64,000 nt of DNA from an uncultured Enterorhabdus sp. (GTDB taxonomy: Bacteria > Actinomycetota > Coriobacteriia > Coriobacteriales > Eggerthellaceae). Shown here piece by piece: positions 50,614-61,384 of the stretch. The notes below the pieces were generated by a model. It was not told the DNA's origin and ran no database searches. It saw nothing but the letters and a program-made list of their open reading frames with translations. The stretch spans positions 1 to 64,000 of the forward strand of contig CANSQM010000015.1 in assembly GCA_947649205.1 (NCBI GenBank), in the 5' to 3' direction. Position 1 is the first letter of the stretch, and each line of letters begins with the position of its first letter. The translations under genes were made by a program, and so were the position numbers.

Positions 50614-51578
50614 GCAATGGAAACGAACAGAACCAGCTGCTGGCGGCCTACCTGGCCGTCGGCGAAGATGCCCTCAAGCGCGAGGCGGTCATCGCCCGTC
50701 TGCGAAAGCGCTTGTCGGCCCTGGGGGACCTCTCCTTCAACGCCGACGACTTCGACGGCGAGACAGCGGCCGGGGCCGATATCGCCGCCGCCTGCAACAC
50801 CATGCCCTTCGCGAGTCCCGTGCGCCTCGTCTACGTGCGCAATGCGGAAAAGCTCAAGAAGGCCGACTCCGAGGAGCTCGTCTCCTACCTGGCCGCGCCG
50901 AGCGAGTCCACGGTGCTGGCCCTGGAGGCCGAGAAGCTGGCGAAGAACACGCGGCTGTACAAGGCCGTCGCGGGCCTCGGCCCCAAGGCGGTCATCGATT
51001 GCGCGCCGCCCAAGAGCTGGGAAATGCCCAAACGGGTGCGGGCCATGGCCACGGGCCACGGCATCGTCCTCACCGAGGGGGCGGCCGGGGCCCTCGTGGA
51101 GCTCGTGGGCGAGAACACCGTGCACCTGGACAGCGAGCTCAAGAAGATCGCCCTCGCCCACAGCGGCACCGATGCCGTGGGCGAACGGGAGGTGCGCAGC
51201 CTGGTGGCCCGCACCTCGGAAGTGAAGCCCTGGGACTTCACGGCCGCCTTCGCCGAGCGGAACCTGGCGAAGTGCCTCGCCCTGCTCCCCCAGATGGAGT
51301 CTACTTCGGCCCACGCCCTTATCGCCATGTGTGCCACGCGCATCCGCGAGCTCATGGCGGCCCAATCGGCCGCCCGCCGCGGGGGCACGTCCGTGGGACA
51401 GCTGCTGCACCTGCCCGACTGGCGCGTGAAGAGCCACGGCGCCTGGGCCCGCAACTTCTCGCCGTCCGAGCTGCGGGCGGCCCTCGTCAGCTCCCGCGAT
51501 GCCGAGCGGGCCATGAAGAGCGGCGCCGACCCCGATGAGGTGTTCTACGGCTGGCTCGTCGACACCCTGAGACGATAG
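50610..51578 (+). CDS. holA: DNA polymerase III delta subunit
   Basis: 322-residue clamp-loader wrench subunit. It begins LLAAYLAVGEDALKREAVIARLRKRL, with FNADDFDGETAAGADIAAACNTMPFASPVRLVYVRNAEKLKK and ENTVHLDSELKKIALA, typical of the family. ATG 50610 overlaps the comEC stop (ATGA). comEC-holA adjacency is widespread in Gram-positive bacteria and supports the call. Confidence 0.93.
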   Translation: MSNGNEQNQLLAAYLAVGEDALKREAVIARLRKRLSALGDLSFNADDFDGETAAGADIAAACNTMPFASPVRLVYVRNAEKLKKADSEELVSYLAAPSESTVLALEAEKLAKNTRLYKAVAGLGPKAVIDCAPPKSWEMPKRVRAMATGHGIVLTEGAAGALVELVGENTVHLDSELKKIALAHSGTDAVGEREVRSLVARTSEVKPWDFTAAFAERNLAKCLALLPQMESTSAHALIAMCATRIRELMAAQSAARRGGTSVGQLLHLPDWRVKSHGAWARNFSPSELRAALVSSRDAERAMKSGADPDEVFYGWLVDTLRR

Positions 51579-51588
51579 GAACATCCCC

Positions 51589-52680
51589 GTGCCCGATCTC
51601 GATACCCTGATCGCCGACCTCGACGACCGCTACCAGCGGGCCGGCTTCGGCGAGCCGGTGGCGGTGCTTTCCGATCTGTATCTGGTGAAAGTGCCCCTGC
51701 CCGCCAATCCGCTCAAGGCCGTCAACTCCTACTTCATACTGGGGAGCGGGGGAGAGACCGTCATCGTGGACGTGGGCTTCAACCACCCCGACTGCGAGCG
51801 GGCCCTCGATGACGCCCTGACGGCCCTCGGCCGCTCCTGGGACGGCGTGCGCATCGTGCTCACTCACTCCCATCCCGACCATACGGGCAATCTCGACCGC
51901 ATCTGGCGTTCCGGTATGGCGGTGCAGGCCAATCTCCACTCCTTCCAGGAAGTGAAGAACCTCATGGCCCTGGAGGAGGCGATCTACGGCCCGCTGCTTC
52001 TCCAGGCGGCCACCCTCGAGCAGCAACGGGAGATGACCTTCACCGACGAGGGCCCGCGCCTTCACGTCTCCGCCGAACTGCTGCCCCTGGAAACCTATCC
52101 CGCCTTCACCTACCTGGCCGAGGGGGACGTCATCGAGGCGGGCCCCTACACCTTCCGGGTCATCGAGACCCCGGGGCACGACCGGTGGCACATCTGTCTC
52201 TACGAACCCCGGGCGCGCCTGCTCATCGCCGGGGATCACGTGCTCGAGCGCATCACGCCGGCCGTCTCCTCGTGGTTTCCCGCCGTCGATGCCCTGGCCC
52301 AGTTCATGGCCAGCCTGCGCAAGGTGGCCGATCTCGAAGTCGACCTCATCCTGCCGGCCCACGGCCGGCCCTTCACCGGCCTCGCCGAGCGCGTCGCCTT
52401 CCTGCTCCGCCATCACGAAGAACGGCTCGAGGAGATCTACGAGTTGGTCCGCGGCGGCTGCGACGACATCGTCGCCATCTCGCAGCAGGCCACCTGGCGC
52501 TACCCCGATTGGAAAAGCTGGCCCCTTGACCAGAAGTTCTTCTCCATGGGGGAGACCCTGGCCCATCTGGTCTATCTCGTGCGCCAGGGGCGCATCCTCC
52601 AGGGCATCTGCGGGGACGAGTACTACTTCCGCATGCCCTACGACCGCAAGAACCTGGCCCTGGCCCGCATCCAAGGCTAA
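51589..52680 (+). CDS. Metallo-beta-lactamase-fold hydrolase
   Basis: 363-residue soluble protein with the metal-binding LTHSHPDHTGNLD (near residue 90), VIETPGHDRWHICLY, LLIAGDHVLERITP and LPAHGRPF. A C-terminal helical extension of about 120 residues (LRHHEERLEEIYELVRGG, SMGETLAHLVYLVRQGRI) is shared by the large MBL group that includes RNase Z-like and glyoxalase-like enzymes. The substrate cannot be assigned. GTG 51589 is 10 nt after holA, so it probably belongs to that operon. Confidence 0.85.
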   Translation: MPDLDTLIADLDDRYQRAGFGEPVAVLSDLYLVKVPLPANPLKAVNSYFILGSGGETVIVDVGFNHPDCERALDDALTALGRSWDGVRIVLTHSHPDHTGNLDRIWRSGMAVQANLHSFQEVKNLMALEEAIYGPLLLQAATLEQQREMTFTDEGPRLHVSAELLPLETYPAFTYLAEGDVIEAGPYTFRVIETPGHDRWHICLYEPRARLLIAGDHVLERITPAVSSWFPAVDALAQFMASLRKVADLEVDLILPAHGRPFTGLAERVAFLLRHHEERLEEIYELVRGGCDDIVAISQQATWRYPDWKSWPLDQKFFSMGETLAHLVYLVRQGRILQGICGDEYYFRMPYDRKNLALARIQG

Positions 52681-52723
52681 CGCCGGCCCTTCGGGGCGCC
52701 GGGCGCCCTGTGGGCCACAAAAA

Positions 52724-52750
52724 GCACCGCCCCGCAGGGCGGTGCCTCTC
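52724..52750 (+). terminator. Terminator after the metallo-hydrolase
   Basis: GCACCGCCC (52724-52732), a CGCA loop and GGGCGGTGC (52737-52745), followed by CTCTC. Five A residues precede it, so it may also act on the other strand. Confidence 0.75.
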
Positions 52751-52767
52751 GCTCCATCAACGCGCCC

Positions 52768-52804
52768 ATAAAAAAATCGCCGCTCCCGAACGGGAGCGGC
52801 GATT
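52768..52804 (-). terminator. Terminator of rpsT (minus strand)
   Basis: Inverted repeat AATCGCCGCTCCCG/CGGGAGCGGCGATT (52775-52804). On the minus strand it is followed by a run of T from the A tract at 52769-52776. Confidence 0.9.
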
Positions 52805-52827
52805 CTCATAGGTTGCGGCGCGCCAGG

Positions 52828-53361
52828 TTATTCGGCGGCGTCCTCGGCCGGAGCCTCCTCGCCCTCGGCAGCCTCGGCGGCAGCGGCCTCAGCCTCGGCC
52901 TTGGCAGCCTCCTCGGCCTCCTTGGCCTTGCGCTCGGCGGCCTTCTTCTCCTCCTTCAGCTGCTTCTCGCGACGCTTCGCCTTCTCGGCGGAAGCCTCGG
53001 CCATGGCGGCCTTGCGGGCCTCCTTGGCGGCAGCCTTCTTGGAGCCGGTCTTCTGGGCCTTCGGGACGGCCTTCTCGTAGGCGGCGATGTCCTCGGCGGT
53101 CACGACGGTGTTGGCCAGGGCCATGATGCCGCTCTTGCGGTTGGCGGCCTGGTTCTTGTGGATGACGCCCTTGGAGGCGGCCTTGTCCATCAGGCGGCAG
53201 GCGGCGCAGGCGGCAGCGTAGGCAGCGGCGCCGTTGCCCTCGGCCACGGCGTCCTTGACGCGGCGGATGGCGGTCTTCAGCTCGCTCTTGACGGCGCGAT
53301 TGCGCATGCGGCGCTTCTCGTTGGTGATGATGCGCTTCTTCTGGGACTTGATGTTAGCCAT
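52828..53361 (-). CDS. rpsT: 30S ribosomal protein S20 with long charged C-terminal extension
   Basis: Primary 16S rRNA-binding ribosomal protein. Residues 1-87 match S20 ([57 protein letters not shown]). The family normally ends near there. This protein continues to 177 residues with a Lys/Ala/Glu-rich stretch ([26 protein letters not shown]...), predicted coiled coil, then an acidic Ala/Glu tail. The ATG follows AGAAAGGGC. It is divergent from lepA across 350 nt. Confidence 0.93.
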   Translation of the reverse strand: MANIKSQKKRIITNEKRRMRNRAVKSELKTAIRRVKDAVAEGNGAAAYAAACAACRLMDKAASKGVIHKNQAANRKSGIMALANTVVTAEDIAAYEKAVPKAQKTGSKKAAAKEARKAAMAEASAEKAKRREKQLKEEKKAAERKAKEAEEAAKAEAEAAAAEAAEGEEAPAEDAAE

Positions 53362-53711
53362 GATTGCTAGCCCTTTCTGGTTCGGTCGTTTCCCATTGAT
53401 CGGTATCCAACGACACGAACGCGCAGCGGTAAGGCCCGCCCGGGCATCGTGCGAGATGGAAGGCGGCGGGATTTGTCCGCTTTCTCAGCCCCGGACCCTG
53501 AGCCCGGAAGGCCGCCAGCAATCGCAATCTCTCAAGCGCAGCCACGTCTGCAGATTTGGCGGTGGAATCACCGCGCGTGCGTATCGCTGGATACACAATG
53601 CGGTAGAATACCAAAGATTCGCACCAGCACCGCGAAGAAATCTGCCCGGGAGGGGCAATTCTTCGCGAGACGCACACATACGCAGGACCCGACCGCGATA
53701 AGAAAGCCATT
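53362..53711. other. 350-nt divergent intergenic region between rpsT and lepA
   Basis: It carries no convincing gene. Near lepA there is a small hairpin GTATC-GCTG-GATAC (53581-53594) and a possible -10 TAGAAT (53604-53609) about 100 nt before the lepA ATG. S20 leaders are often translationally regulated, but no known structure was identified. Confidence 0.45.
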
Positions 53712-55517
<1,806 letters not shown>

Positions 55518-55556
55518 GGAAGCCGCGGGCCCTCAACCAGAAGGCGTCGCTTGCTG

Positions 55557-55600
55557 AACTGCCCCCACTTCCTGGATAAGAGGAGCGGGGGCAGTTCTTA
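55557..55600. terminator. Terminator between lepA and the iron-sulfur flavoprotein
   Basis: AACTGCCCCC (55557-55566) with GGGGGCAGTT (55587-55596), then CTTA. It lies between convergent genes. Confidence 0.8.
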
Positions 55601-55644
55601 ATTGGGGGTCGCCCCCGTAGGGCAAGGACACGGCCCCTTACTGG

Positions 55645-56292
55645 CTACGCTCCCAGCACGTCCGCTCGGACGTAGTTGGTCATCACCTTGGGCTCGATCT
55701 CGGGCACCGGCACGCCGGCTTCGCGGCCCGCTTCGATGCACCGCAGCAGCCACGCCATGTTGCGGCCGAGGGTGCGCATGGTGTGCAGCCCCTCGCCGTC
55801 ACCCTCCGCCTCGCCGGGGGTGCGGCCGAAGGCGATGCCCCAGTAGCTGGAACCCACCACGGGCATGGAATTGATCTGGAAGTACTTGTTGATCTGGTCG
55901 GCCGCCTCAATGGCCCCGGCCCGTCGGGCCACGCCCACGCCGGCCGCCGGCTTGAAGCGCAGCAGGGAGCCCCCGGCATAGAACAGACGGTCGAGCAGCG
56001 CGATGAGCGAGCCGGCCGCTCCGGCGTAGTACACCGGCGAGCCCACGATGAGGCCCTCGGCCACCGCCGCTTTCTGGATGAGCTCGTTGCAGGGGTCGTT
56101 GTCGAACACGCAGCGGTTATCGCCCTTCTTCCCGCAGATGCCACAGGCGATGCAGCCGCGGATCTCCTTGTTGCCGATCCAGGCGATCTCCGTCTCCACG
56201 CCCTCGGCCTGAAGAGCTGCGGCGGCCTCCTTCAGAGCTCGGGCCGTGTTTCCCGCCATGCGCGGGCTTCCGTTGATAAGCAGTACCTTCAC
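55645..56292 (-). CDS. Iron-sulfur flavoprotein / NADPH-dependent FMN reductase family
   Basis: 215-residue cytoplasmic flavodoxin-fold protein. It begins MKVLLINGSPRMAGNTARAL (FMN phosphate loop). Cys47, Cys50, Cys53 and Cys61 (CIACGICGKKGDNRC) match the compact [4Fe-4S] motif of archaeal and clostridial iron-sulfur flavoproteins. VGSPVYYAGAAGSLIALLDRLFY contacts the flavin. It probably shuttles electrons or reduces quinones, flavins or oxygen; the true substrate is unknown. A minus-strand TACAAT at 56329-56334 may be its -10. Confidence 0.88.
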   Translation of the reverse strand: MKVLLINGSPRMAGNTARALKEAAAALQAEGVETEIAWIGNKEIRGCIACGICGKKGDNRCVFDNDPCNELIQKAAVAEGLIVGSPVYYAGAAGSLIALLDRLFYAGGSLLRFKPAAGVGVARRAGAIEAADQINKYFQINSMPVVGSSYWGIAFGRTPGEAEGDGEGLHTMRTLGRNMAWLLRCIEAGREAGVPVPEIEPKVMTNYVRADVLGA

Positions 56293-56396
56293 GATTGTCT
56301 CCTCTTCTCTTGGATTTTGCTCGGCCCGATTGTAGCATCGGCTACACTGTGCCTTGAAGTACGGAACCGGATCGAAGGCTGGCTAGAGGACGCGAT

Positions 56397-56582
56397 ATGG
56401 CACGGGAACCCCGCGAGGACTACGATTGGATCGATGATCCCTTCAACGAGAAGAAGATTGCCGAGGAGCAGGAGCGCTTGGGCATGACGGGCACCTCCAA
56501 GACGCTCGTGGGCGTGGGCTGCCTGCTGGCCGCCGTCGGCTTTGCGGCCCTCGTCGGCCTGCTGCTGATCGGGCTTGTGTAG
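56397..56582 (+). CDS. Small membrane protein of unknown function
   Basis: 61 residues: an acidic, soluble N-terminal half (EPREDYDWIDDPFNEKKIAEEQERLGM) and a C-terminal hydrophobic stretch (TLVGVGCLLAAVGFAALVGLLLIGLV) long enough for one membrane helix. The AGAGGA site precedes ATG 56397. It lies 13 nt before dusB, so it is probably co-transcribed. No family is recognised. Confidence 0.68.
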   Translation: MAREPREDYDWIDDPFNEKKIAEEQERLGMTGTSKTLVGVGCLLAAVGFAALVGLLLIGLV

Positions 56583-56595
56583 GCGAGCGCGGCCC

Positions 56596-57567
56596 ATGGA
56601 CGGACTGTTCGGGAAGTACCGGGTGCTGCTGGCGCCCATGGCCGGCGTGTCGGATATCGCCTTCCGCACCCTCAGCCGCGAGGCCGGCGCCGACATGGCC
56701 TTCACCGAGATGGTGTCGGCCAAGGGGCTCTCCTTCGCCAACGAGAAGACGCGCCATCTGCTGGCCCTGGCCGACGGGGAGAGCTCGGTGGCCGTGCAGC
56801 TGTTCGGCCACGAGCCCGAGGTCATGGCCTCCCAGGCCGCCTGGATCGAGCAGGAGATGGGGGAGAGTCTGGCCTACCTGGATATCAACATGGGCTGCCC
56901 GGCCCGCAAGATCGTGTCGAAGGGGGACGGCTCGGCCCTCATGCGAGAGCCCGAGCTGGCCGCCTCCATCGTGCGGGCCGTGAAGGGAGCCGTAGAGCAT
57001 CCGGTCACGGTGAAGTTCCGCCGGGGTTGGGCCGAGGGCGACGAGACGGCGCCGGCCTTCGCGCGGGCCATGGAAGAGGCCGGGGCCGATGGGGTCACCG
57101 TGCACGGGCGGTTCGCCGAGCAGCTGTACCGGGGGAGTGCCGACTGGGGCGTCATCGCCCGGGTGCGCGAGGCGGTGAGCGTGCCCGTGGTGGGCAACGG
57201 CGACATCCGCTCGGGGGCCGATGCGGTGTCCATGGCCGCGGCCACTGGCTGCGACGCGGTGATGATCGCCCGGGGCGCCGAGGGCAACCCCTGGCTGTTC
57301 TCCCAGGTGCAGGCCGCCCTGGCCGGTGAGCCTGAACCTGCGGCGCCCACCGTGGAGGAGCGCATCGCCATGGCCCGGCGCCATGCCGAGCTACTCACCC
57401 ATCGCGAGGGCCGCAACATCGTGCGCATGCGCAAGCACGCCATGTGGTACATGGCCGGCCTGCCCGGCGCCGCCACGGCCCGCGGCCGCATCAACTACTG
57501 CACCACCCTAGCCGACTTCGACGCCGTCTTCGACGACCTTCTGGAAATCGCCCGGGAGCATTCGTAG
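56596..57567 (+). CDS. dusB: tRNA-dihydrouridine synthase
   Basis: FMN enzyme reducing uridines in tRNA D-loops. The 323-residue protein has VLLAPMAGVSDIAFRTLSREAGADMAFTEMVSAKGL, the catalytic Cys in DINMGCPARKIVSKGDGSALM, TVHGRFAEQLYRGSADW and VVGNGDIRSG. ATG 56596 starts just before the FMN-binding segment. An upstream GTG at 56575 would overlap the previous gene. Confidence 0.95.
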   Translation: MDGLFGKYRVLLAPMAGVSDIAFRTLSREAGADMAFTEMVSAKGLSFANEKTRHLLALADGESSVAVQLFGHEPEVMASQAAWIEQEMGESLAYLDINMGCPARKIVSKGDGSALMREPELAASIVRAVKGAVEHPVTVKFRRGWAEGDETAPAFARAMEEAGADGVTVHGRFAEQLYRGSADWGVIARVREAVSVPVVGNGDIRSGADAVSMAAATGCDAVMIARGAEGNPWLFSQVQAALAGEPEPAAPTVEERIAMARRHAELLTHREGRNIVRMRKHAMWYMAGLPGAATARGRINYCTTLADFDAVFDDLLEIAREHS

Positions 57568-57574
57568 TTTGTCC

Positions 57575-57692
57575 GTCCGACGGGAGGAGGCACTGCAATT
57601 CGCTCAGACAGTCCTCGCTTTGTGGAAACGCCCGCTGGACATTTCCAGTCGCTGCGGAACTCGCTCGGTTGCAACACCTCCTCCCGACGGAC
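57575..57692 (+). repeat. Fold-back intergenic repeat, family B copy 2
   Basis: Outer arms 57575-57598 and 57669-57692 pair at 20 of 24 positions but differ in sequence from copy 1. The same 25-nt string (57598-57622, ATTCGCTCAGACAG...) and CGCTGCGGAACTCGCTCGG (from 57650) are present. They flank an inner CTGGA-CATT-TCCAG hairpin (57635-57648). It lies between dusB and hemW, 26 nt before the hemW ATG. Confidence 0.82.
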
Positions 57693-57718
57693 TACTCGTT
57701 TTGAAATGAGGAACACGC

Positions 57719-58837
57719 ATGGCTTACGATCCCTACAAGGCGCTCTACCTGCACATTCCGTTCTGTGTGAAACGGTGCGGGTACTGTGATTTCGCCACTC
57801 AGGCGGTAGAGCGCGACGCGCCGGTCATCGACGAGTACGTGGAATCGCTCGTGATGGATATCCGCCGGGCCTCCAAGGAGGGGAAGCTCGGCGCCCTTGA
57901 GACCGTGTACCTGGGCGGCGGCACGCCGAGCCATATCGGCATGGGGCGGCTGTCCAGTCTGCTGTACGCGCTGGCGATGTCCATGCACCTGGAACCTGAG
58001 GTCGAGTGCACCATGGAGGCGAACCCGGAGAGCCTCACCGAGGCCATGGTGCGCGACATCTGGGCCCTCGGGGTGAACCGGCTGTCCCTCGGCGTGCAGT
58101 CCTTCGATGATGCGGTGCTGCGCATTTTGGGCCGGGCCCACGACGGCGACGGGGCGCGGCGGGCCATCGCGGCGGCTCAAACCCGCTTTCAGAACGTGTC
58201 GGTGGATCTGATGTGCGGCATTCCCGGTCAGTCGGCCGAATCCTTCGCCGAAAGCGTGCGGGAAGCCGTGGCCCTGGGTGCCACCCACGTGTCGGTGTAC
58301 CCGCTGACCATTGAGCCGCACACCCCCTTCGATCGCGCGGTGATGCGCGGCGAGATGGCCGAGCCCGATGAGGATACCGAGGCCGAGGCCATGGAAGGGG
58401 CCCGGCGGATTCTAGAGGGCGCCGGCTTTCACCGCTACGAGGTGGCCAGCTACGCGAGGCCAGGGTTCGAGAGCCGCCACAACACCGCCTACTGGACCGG
58501 CGTGCCCTACCTGGGGATCGGCCGCTCGGCGGTGACCATGACCCAGAACGCCGAGCGCCGCATGCGGGTGCAGGACGGGCGCGTGGTGGACGATCTGGGC
58601 GCGCGCCAGATGGCCGCCGAGGACCTCATGCTGTCCATGCGCATGGCCCGGGGCGTCTCGGACGAGCGGGTCGCCCGGGCCACGGTGGTCCTCGGGGATG
58701 AGACGGCGTGCGCCGTCTTCGACGAGCTGGTGGCCCTCGGCCTCGCCGAGCACCGGGACGGACGCTGGCGGCCTACGGAGCGCGGCTGGCTCTGCGGCAA
58801 CGAGCTGTACGGCCGTCTGCTGGATTTGGCACCCTAG
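57719..58837 (+). CDS. hemW: Radical SAM haem chaperone HemW
   Basis: 372-residue radical S-adenosylmethionine protein related to coproporphyrinogen dehydrogenase HemN. The cluster motif is CVKRCGYC (Cys16, Cys20, Cys23), followed by YLGGGTPSHI, ANPESLTEAMVRDI, NRLSLGVQSFDD and DLMCGIPGQ. Members lacking the extra HemN N-terminus act as haem chaperones. That fits a cell with haem-dependent respiratory proteins such as the cytochromes here. It begins right after repeat B2 with a GAGGAA site. Confidence 0.9.
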   Translation: MAYDPYKALYLHIPFCVKRCGYCDFATQAVERDAPVIDEYVESLVMDIRRASKEGKLGALETVYLGGGTPSHIGMGRLSSLLYALAMSMHLEPEVECTMEANPESLTEAMVRDIWALGVNRLSLGVQSFDDAVLRILGRAHDGDGARRAIAAAQTRFQNVSVDLMCGIPGQSAESFAESVREAVALGATHVSVYPLTIEPHTPFDRAVMRGEMAEPDEDTEAEAMEGARRILEGAGFHRYEVASYARPGFESRHNTAYWTGVPYLGIGRSAVTMTQNAERRMRVQDGRVVDDLGARQMAAEDLMLSMRMARGVSDERVARATVVLGDETACAVFDELVALGLAEHRDGRWRPTERGWLCGNELYGRLLDLAP

Positions 58838-58905
58838 GGCGAGGGATCGTCGGGCTGCCTTCTGCCTGCTCCCATGTGTCGCTTGCGTCGAGATCGGCCC
58901 TTCCG

Positions 58906-58932
58906 TTAGCACTCTCGCACCTTGGTTGCTAA
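58906..58932 (+). promoter_or_regulatory. CIRCE operator upstream of hrcA
   Basis: TTAGCACTC (58906-58914), a 9-nt spacer and GGTTGCTAA (58924-58932). The left arm is a perfect CIRCE half-site; the right arm matches 7 of 9 positions of GAGTGCTAA. It lies 59 nt before the hrcA ATG, where HrcA would repress its own operon. Confidence 0.85.
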
Positions 58933-58991
58933 AATAGCGTCAACAACGGTGCGCCCGCAGGGGCGCCGGCGGGGAAGCGAAAGGAGAGGCC

Positions 58992-60002
58992 ATGCTGTCG
59001 GAGCGACGCCAGAGGGTGCTGCGAGCGCTGATCGAGGACTACATCGAGTACGCGCTGCCCGTGGGGTCGCGCACGCTTACCGAGCGCCATCGGCTCGGCG
59101 TGAGCCCGGCCACGGTGCGCAACGACCTGTCCGCCCTGGAGGACGCGGGCTTCATCCAGCAGCCCCACACCTCGGCCGGCCGCGTGCCCACCGATGCCGG
59201 CTACCGCACCTTCGTCGACGAGCTGCTCTCGTCGGGCCTCGCCGAGGAGGAGCGGCCCCATCCCGCCATGATGGACGAGTTGCGCGGGGCCGCCTGTGAG
59301 CTGGACGCCCTCATGGAGCGCACCTCCGCTGCTCTGGCGCGGCTCACCGACTGCCTCTCCATCGTCATGGCCCCGTCGGTCTTCGCCGGCCGCATTCGCC
59401 AGATCACCCTCGTGTCCCTGTCGGTGTGGCAGGCCATCATCATCGTGGTGGCCGACGACGGCCAGGTGGCCAACCGCACGGTCACCTTCTCCGAGGAGGT
59501 CACCTCCGACGAGCTGGCGGCGGCCCAGAACCTGCTGAACCGCCTGCTCGTGGGCCAGTCGGCCCGGGACGTGCGCCGCTCTCTGGACGCGAGCACCATC
59601 GAGGCCCTGCGCGATCCCCTCGTGCAGCTCATCATCGACGAGGTGGTGGAGTGCCTCGGCGTGAGCGACGGCAACCGGGCCCACAGCCTCGGCATCTCGT
59701 CCCTGCTGCGCCAGCCGGAGTTTAGCGACGCCAAGGCGCTGCTGCCGGTCATGGAGGTGCTCGAGGACGACGAAGTGCTCCTGCACACCTTCGACGACAC
59801 CGTGGAGGGGGGAAGCCCCGTCATGGTGCGCATCGGACGGGAGAACCCCGCCTCGGAGCTGGCCGGCATTTCCATCGTGGCCTGCCCCTACGGCCGTGGC
59901 GACAGCGAGGGCGTCGTCGCCGTTATCGGCCCCACCCGCATGAACTACGGCAACGCCATCCGCGCCGTGCGCGCCGCCCAGAGCGTGCTCTGCGACGACT
60001 AG
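58992..60002 (+). CDS. hrcA: Heat-inducible transcription repressor HrcA
   Basis: 336-residue repressor of class I heat-shock genes. It has a winged helix at residues 1-75 ([63 protein letters not shown]) and a C-terminal GAF-like dimerisation domain (GEVVAV-like [19 protein letters not shown]). A CIRCE lies upstream. dnaJ follows after 50 nt; grpE and dnaK are absent from this operon. Confidence 0.96.
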   Translation: MLSERRQRVLRALIEDYIEYALPVGSRTLTERHRLGVSPATVRNDLSALEDAGFIQQPHTSAGRVPTDAGYRTFVDELLSSGLAEEERPHPAMMDELRGAACELDALMERTSAALARLTDCLSIVMAPSVFAGRIRQITLVSLSVWQAIIIVVADDGQVANRTVTFSEEVTSDELAAAQNLLNRLLVGQSARDVRRSLDASTIEALRDPLVQLIIDEVVECLGVSDGNRAHSLGISSLLRQPEFSDAKALLPVMEVLEDDEVLLHTFDDTVEGGSPVMVRIGRENPASELAGISIVACPYGRGDSEGVVAVIGPTRMNYGNAIRAVRAAQSVLCDD

Positions 60003-60052
60003 CGACGCCACCGACTTTTGTACGACCCATCAGAAAGGCAAGACGTTCCACC

Positions 60053-61201
60053 ATGGCCGCAACGAAGGACCTCTACGAAATCCTCGGCGTCTCCCGCGAC
60101 GCCTCCGAGACCGAGATCAAGAAGGCGTTCCGCCACCGCGCCCGGGAACTGCACCCGGACGTGAACAAGGCACCCGATGCGGAGGACCAGTTCAAGGAGT
60201 TGAACGAGGCCTACGACGTGCTCTCCGACCCCCAGAAGAAGGCCGCCTACGACCGCTTCGGCACCGTGCCCGGAGCTGCGGGCGGCGCGGGCCCCTACGG
60301 CGGCGTGAACATCGACTTCGAGGACTTGTTCGGCGGCGGCTTCGGCGGCATGGGCGACATCTTCTCCACCTTCTTCGGCGGTGCCGCGGCCGGAGGCGGC
60401 CGCCAAGTGCGCAAGGACGGCCGCGACATGGGCGTGGGCATCCGCGTGACCCTGGCCGAGGCGGCCACCGGCGAGAAGAAGGAGATCGTCTACGACCGCC
60501 TGGCACCGTGCCCCGACTGCGACGGCACGGGCCTCGGGGAGGACGGCAAGGAGATCACCTGCCCCGAATGCGACGGCCGCGGCCGGGTCGTCACCGTGCA
60601 GCACACCTTCCTCGGCGACATGCAGTCGGCCACCACGTGCCCTGAGTGCCACGGCACCGGCACCATCATCGAGAACCCCTGCTCCGAGTGCGAGGGCCAG
60701 GGCCGTGTGCCCGACCGCCAGCGCGTATCGGTGGAGGTGCCCCGGGGCATCCGCGACGGCCAGCAGCTGCGCATCCACGGCTTCGGCGAGGCGGGCATGC
60801 AGGGCGCGCCGGCCGGCGACCTCATCGTCACCGTGCGCATCGCCCCCGACGAGTTCTTCGAGCGGGACGGGGACAACCTCCACTGCAAGCTTGTGGTGCC
60901 CATGGTCCAGGCGGCGCTGGGCGCCGACATCGAGATCGACGGCATTTTCGAGGACGAGAAGGTCACGGTGAAGATCCCCGAGGGATGCCAGAACGACCAG
61001 GTGGTGCGCGTGAAGGGCTTTGGCATGCCGCGCCTGAAGAGCGACGTGCGCGGCGACCTGTTCGCCCATATCGACGTGGAGATTCCCACGAAGCTCTCCA
61101 AGCGCGAGCGCGAGCTTTTGGAGGAATTGGCCGCCGAGATGGGCGAGGCCGTGGACGAGAAGCGCTCGCCCCTGCAGAAGCTGCGGGATATTTTCGAGTA
61201 A
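60053..61201 (+). CDS. dnaJ: Chaperone DnaJ
   Basis: Hsp40 co-chaperone that stimulates DnaK ATPase. The 382-residue protein has a J domain at residues 1-70 with His34-Pro35-Asp36 and a Gly/Phe-rich linker ([17 protein letters not shown]). A zinc-binding domain follows with four CxxCxGxG-type repeats ([32 protein letters not shown]), then C-terminal substrate-binding beta domains. The ATG follows GAAAGGC. It is in the hrcA operon. Confidence 0.97.
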   Translation: MAATKDLYEILGVSRDASETEIKKAFRHRARELHPDVNKAPDAEDQFKELNEAYDVLSDPQKKAAYDRFGTVPGAAGGAGPYGGVNIDFEDLFGGGFGGMGDIFSTFFGGAAAGGGRQVRKDGRDMGVGIRVTLAEAATGEKKEIVYDRLAPCPDCDGTGLGEDGKEITCPECDGRGRVVTVQHTFLGDMQSATTCPECHGTGTIIENPCSECEGQGRVPDRQRVSVEVPRGIRDGQQLRIHGFGEAGMQGAPAGDLIVTVRIAPDEFFERDGDNLHCKLVVPMVQAALGADIEIDGIFEDEKVTVKIPEGCQNDQVVRVKGFGMPRLKSDVRGDLFAHIDVEIPTKLSKRERELLEELAAEMGEAVDEKRSPLQKLRDIFE

Positions 61202-61205
61202 CCGG

Positions 61206-61364
61206 TTCCGCCCGTCCTGCGGAACGGGCGGACACGTCGACGCTGCGGTTCCGACGGGCACCTGGCCTTGCCCCTTGTTTTCGCTTCGGCGCGTACCGAA
61301 GTACGCTTGGGCGAAAGGCGGGGCAATTCCAGGCACTGGTCGGAACCTTGCTGACTTTGCCAAT
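61206..61364 (+). repeat. Fold-back intergenic repeat, family A copy 2
   Basis: A first hairpin TCCGCCCGT/ACGGGCGGA (61207-61232) and the linker GACGCTGC lead to outer arms 61247-61266 and 61329-61347. The inner pair TTTCGC/GCGAAA surrounds the tip GCGTAC-CGAA-GTACGC (61291-61306), and the tail is CTGACTTTGCCAAT. It is closely similar to copy 1, with paired base changes in both hairpins. It lies between dnaJ and rsmE, ending 20 nt before the rsmE ATG. Confidence 0.85.
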
Positions 61365-61384
61365 TATGGAGGAATGAATCTGCG

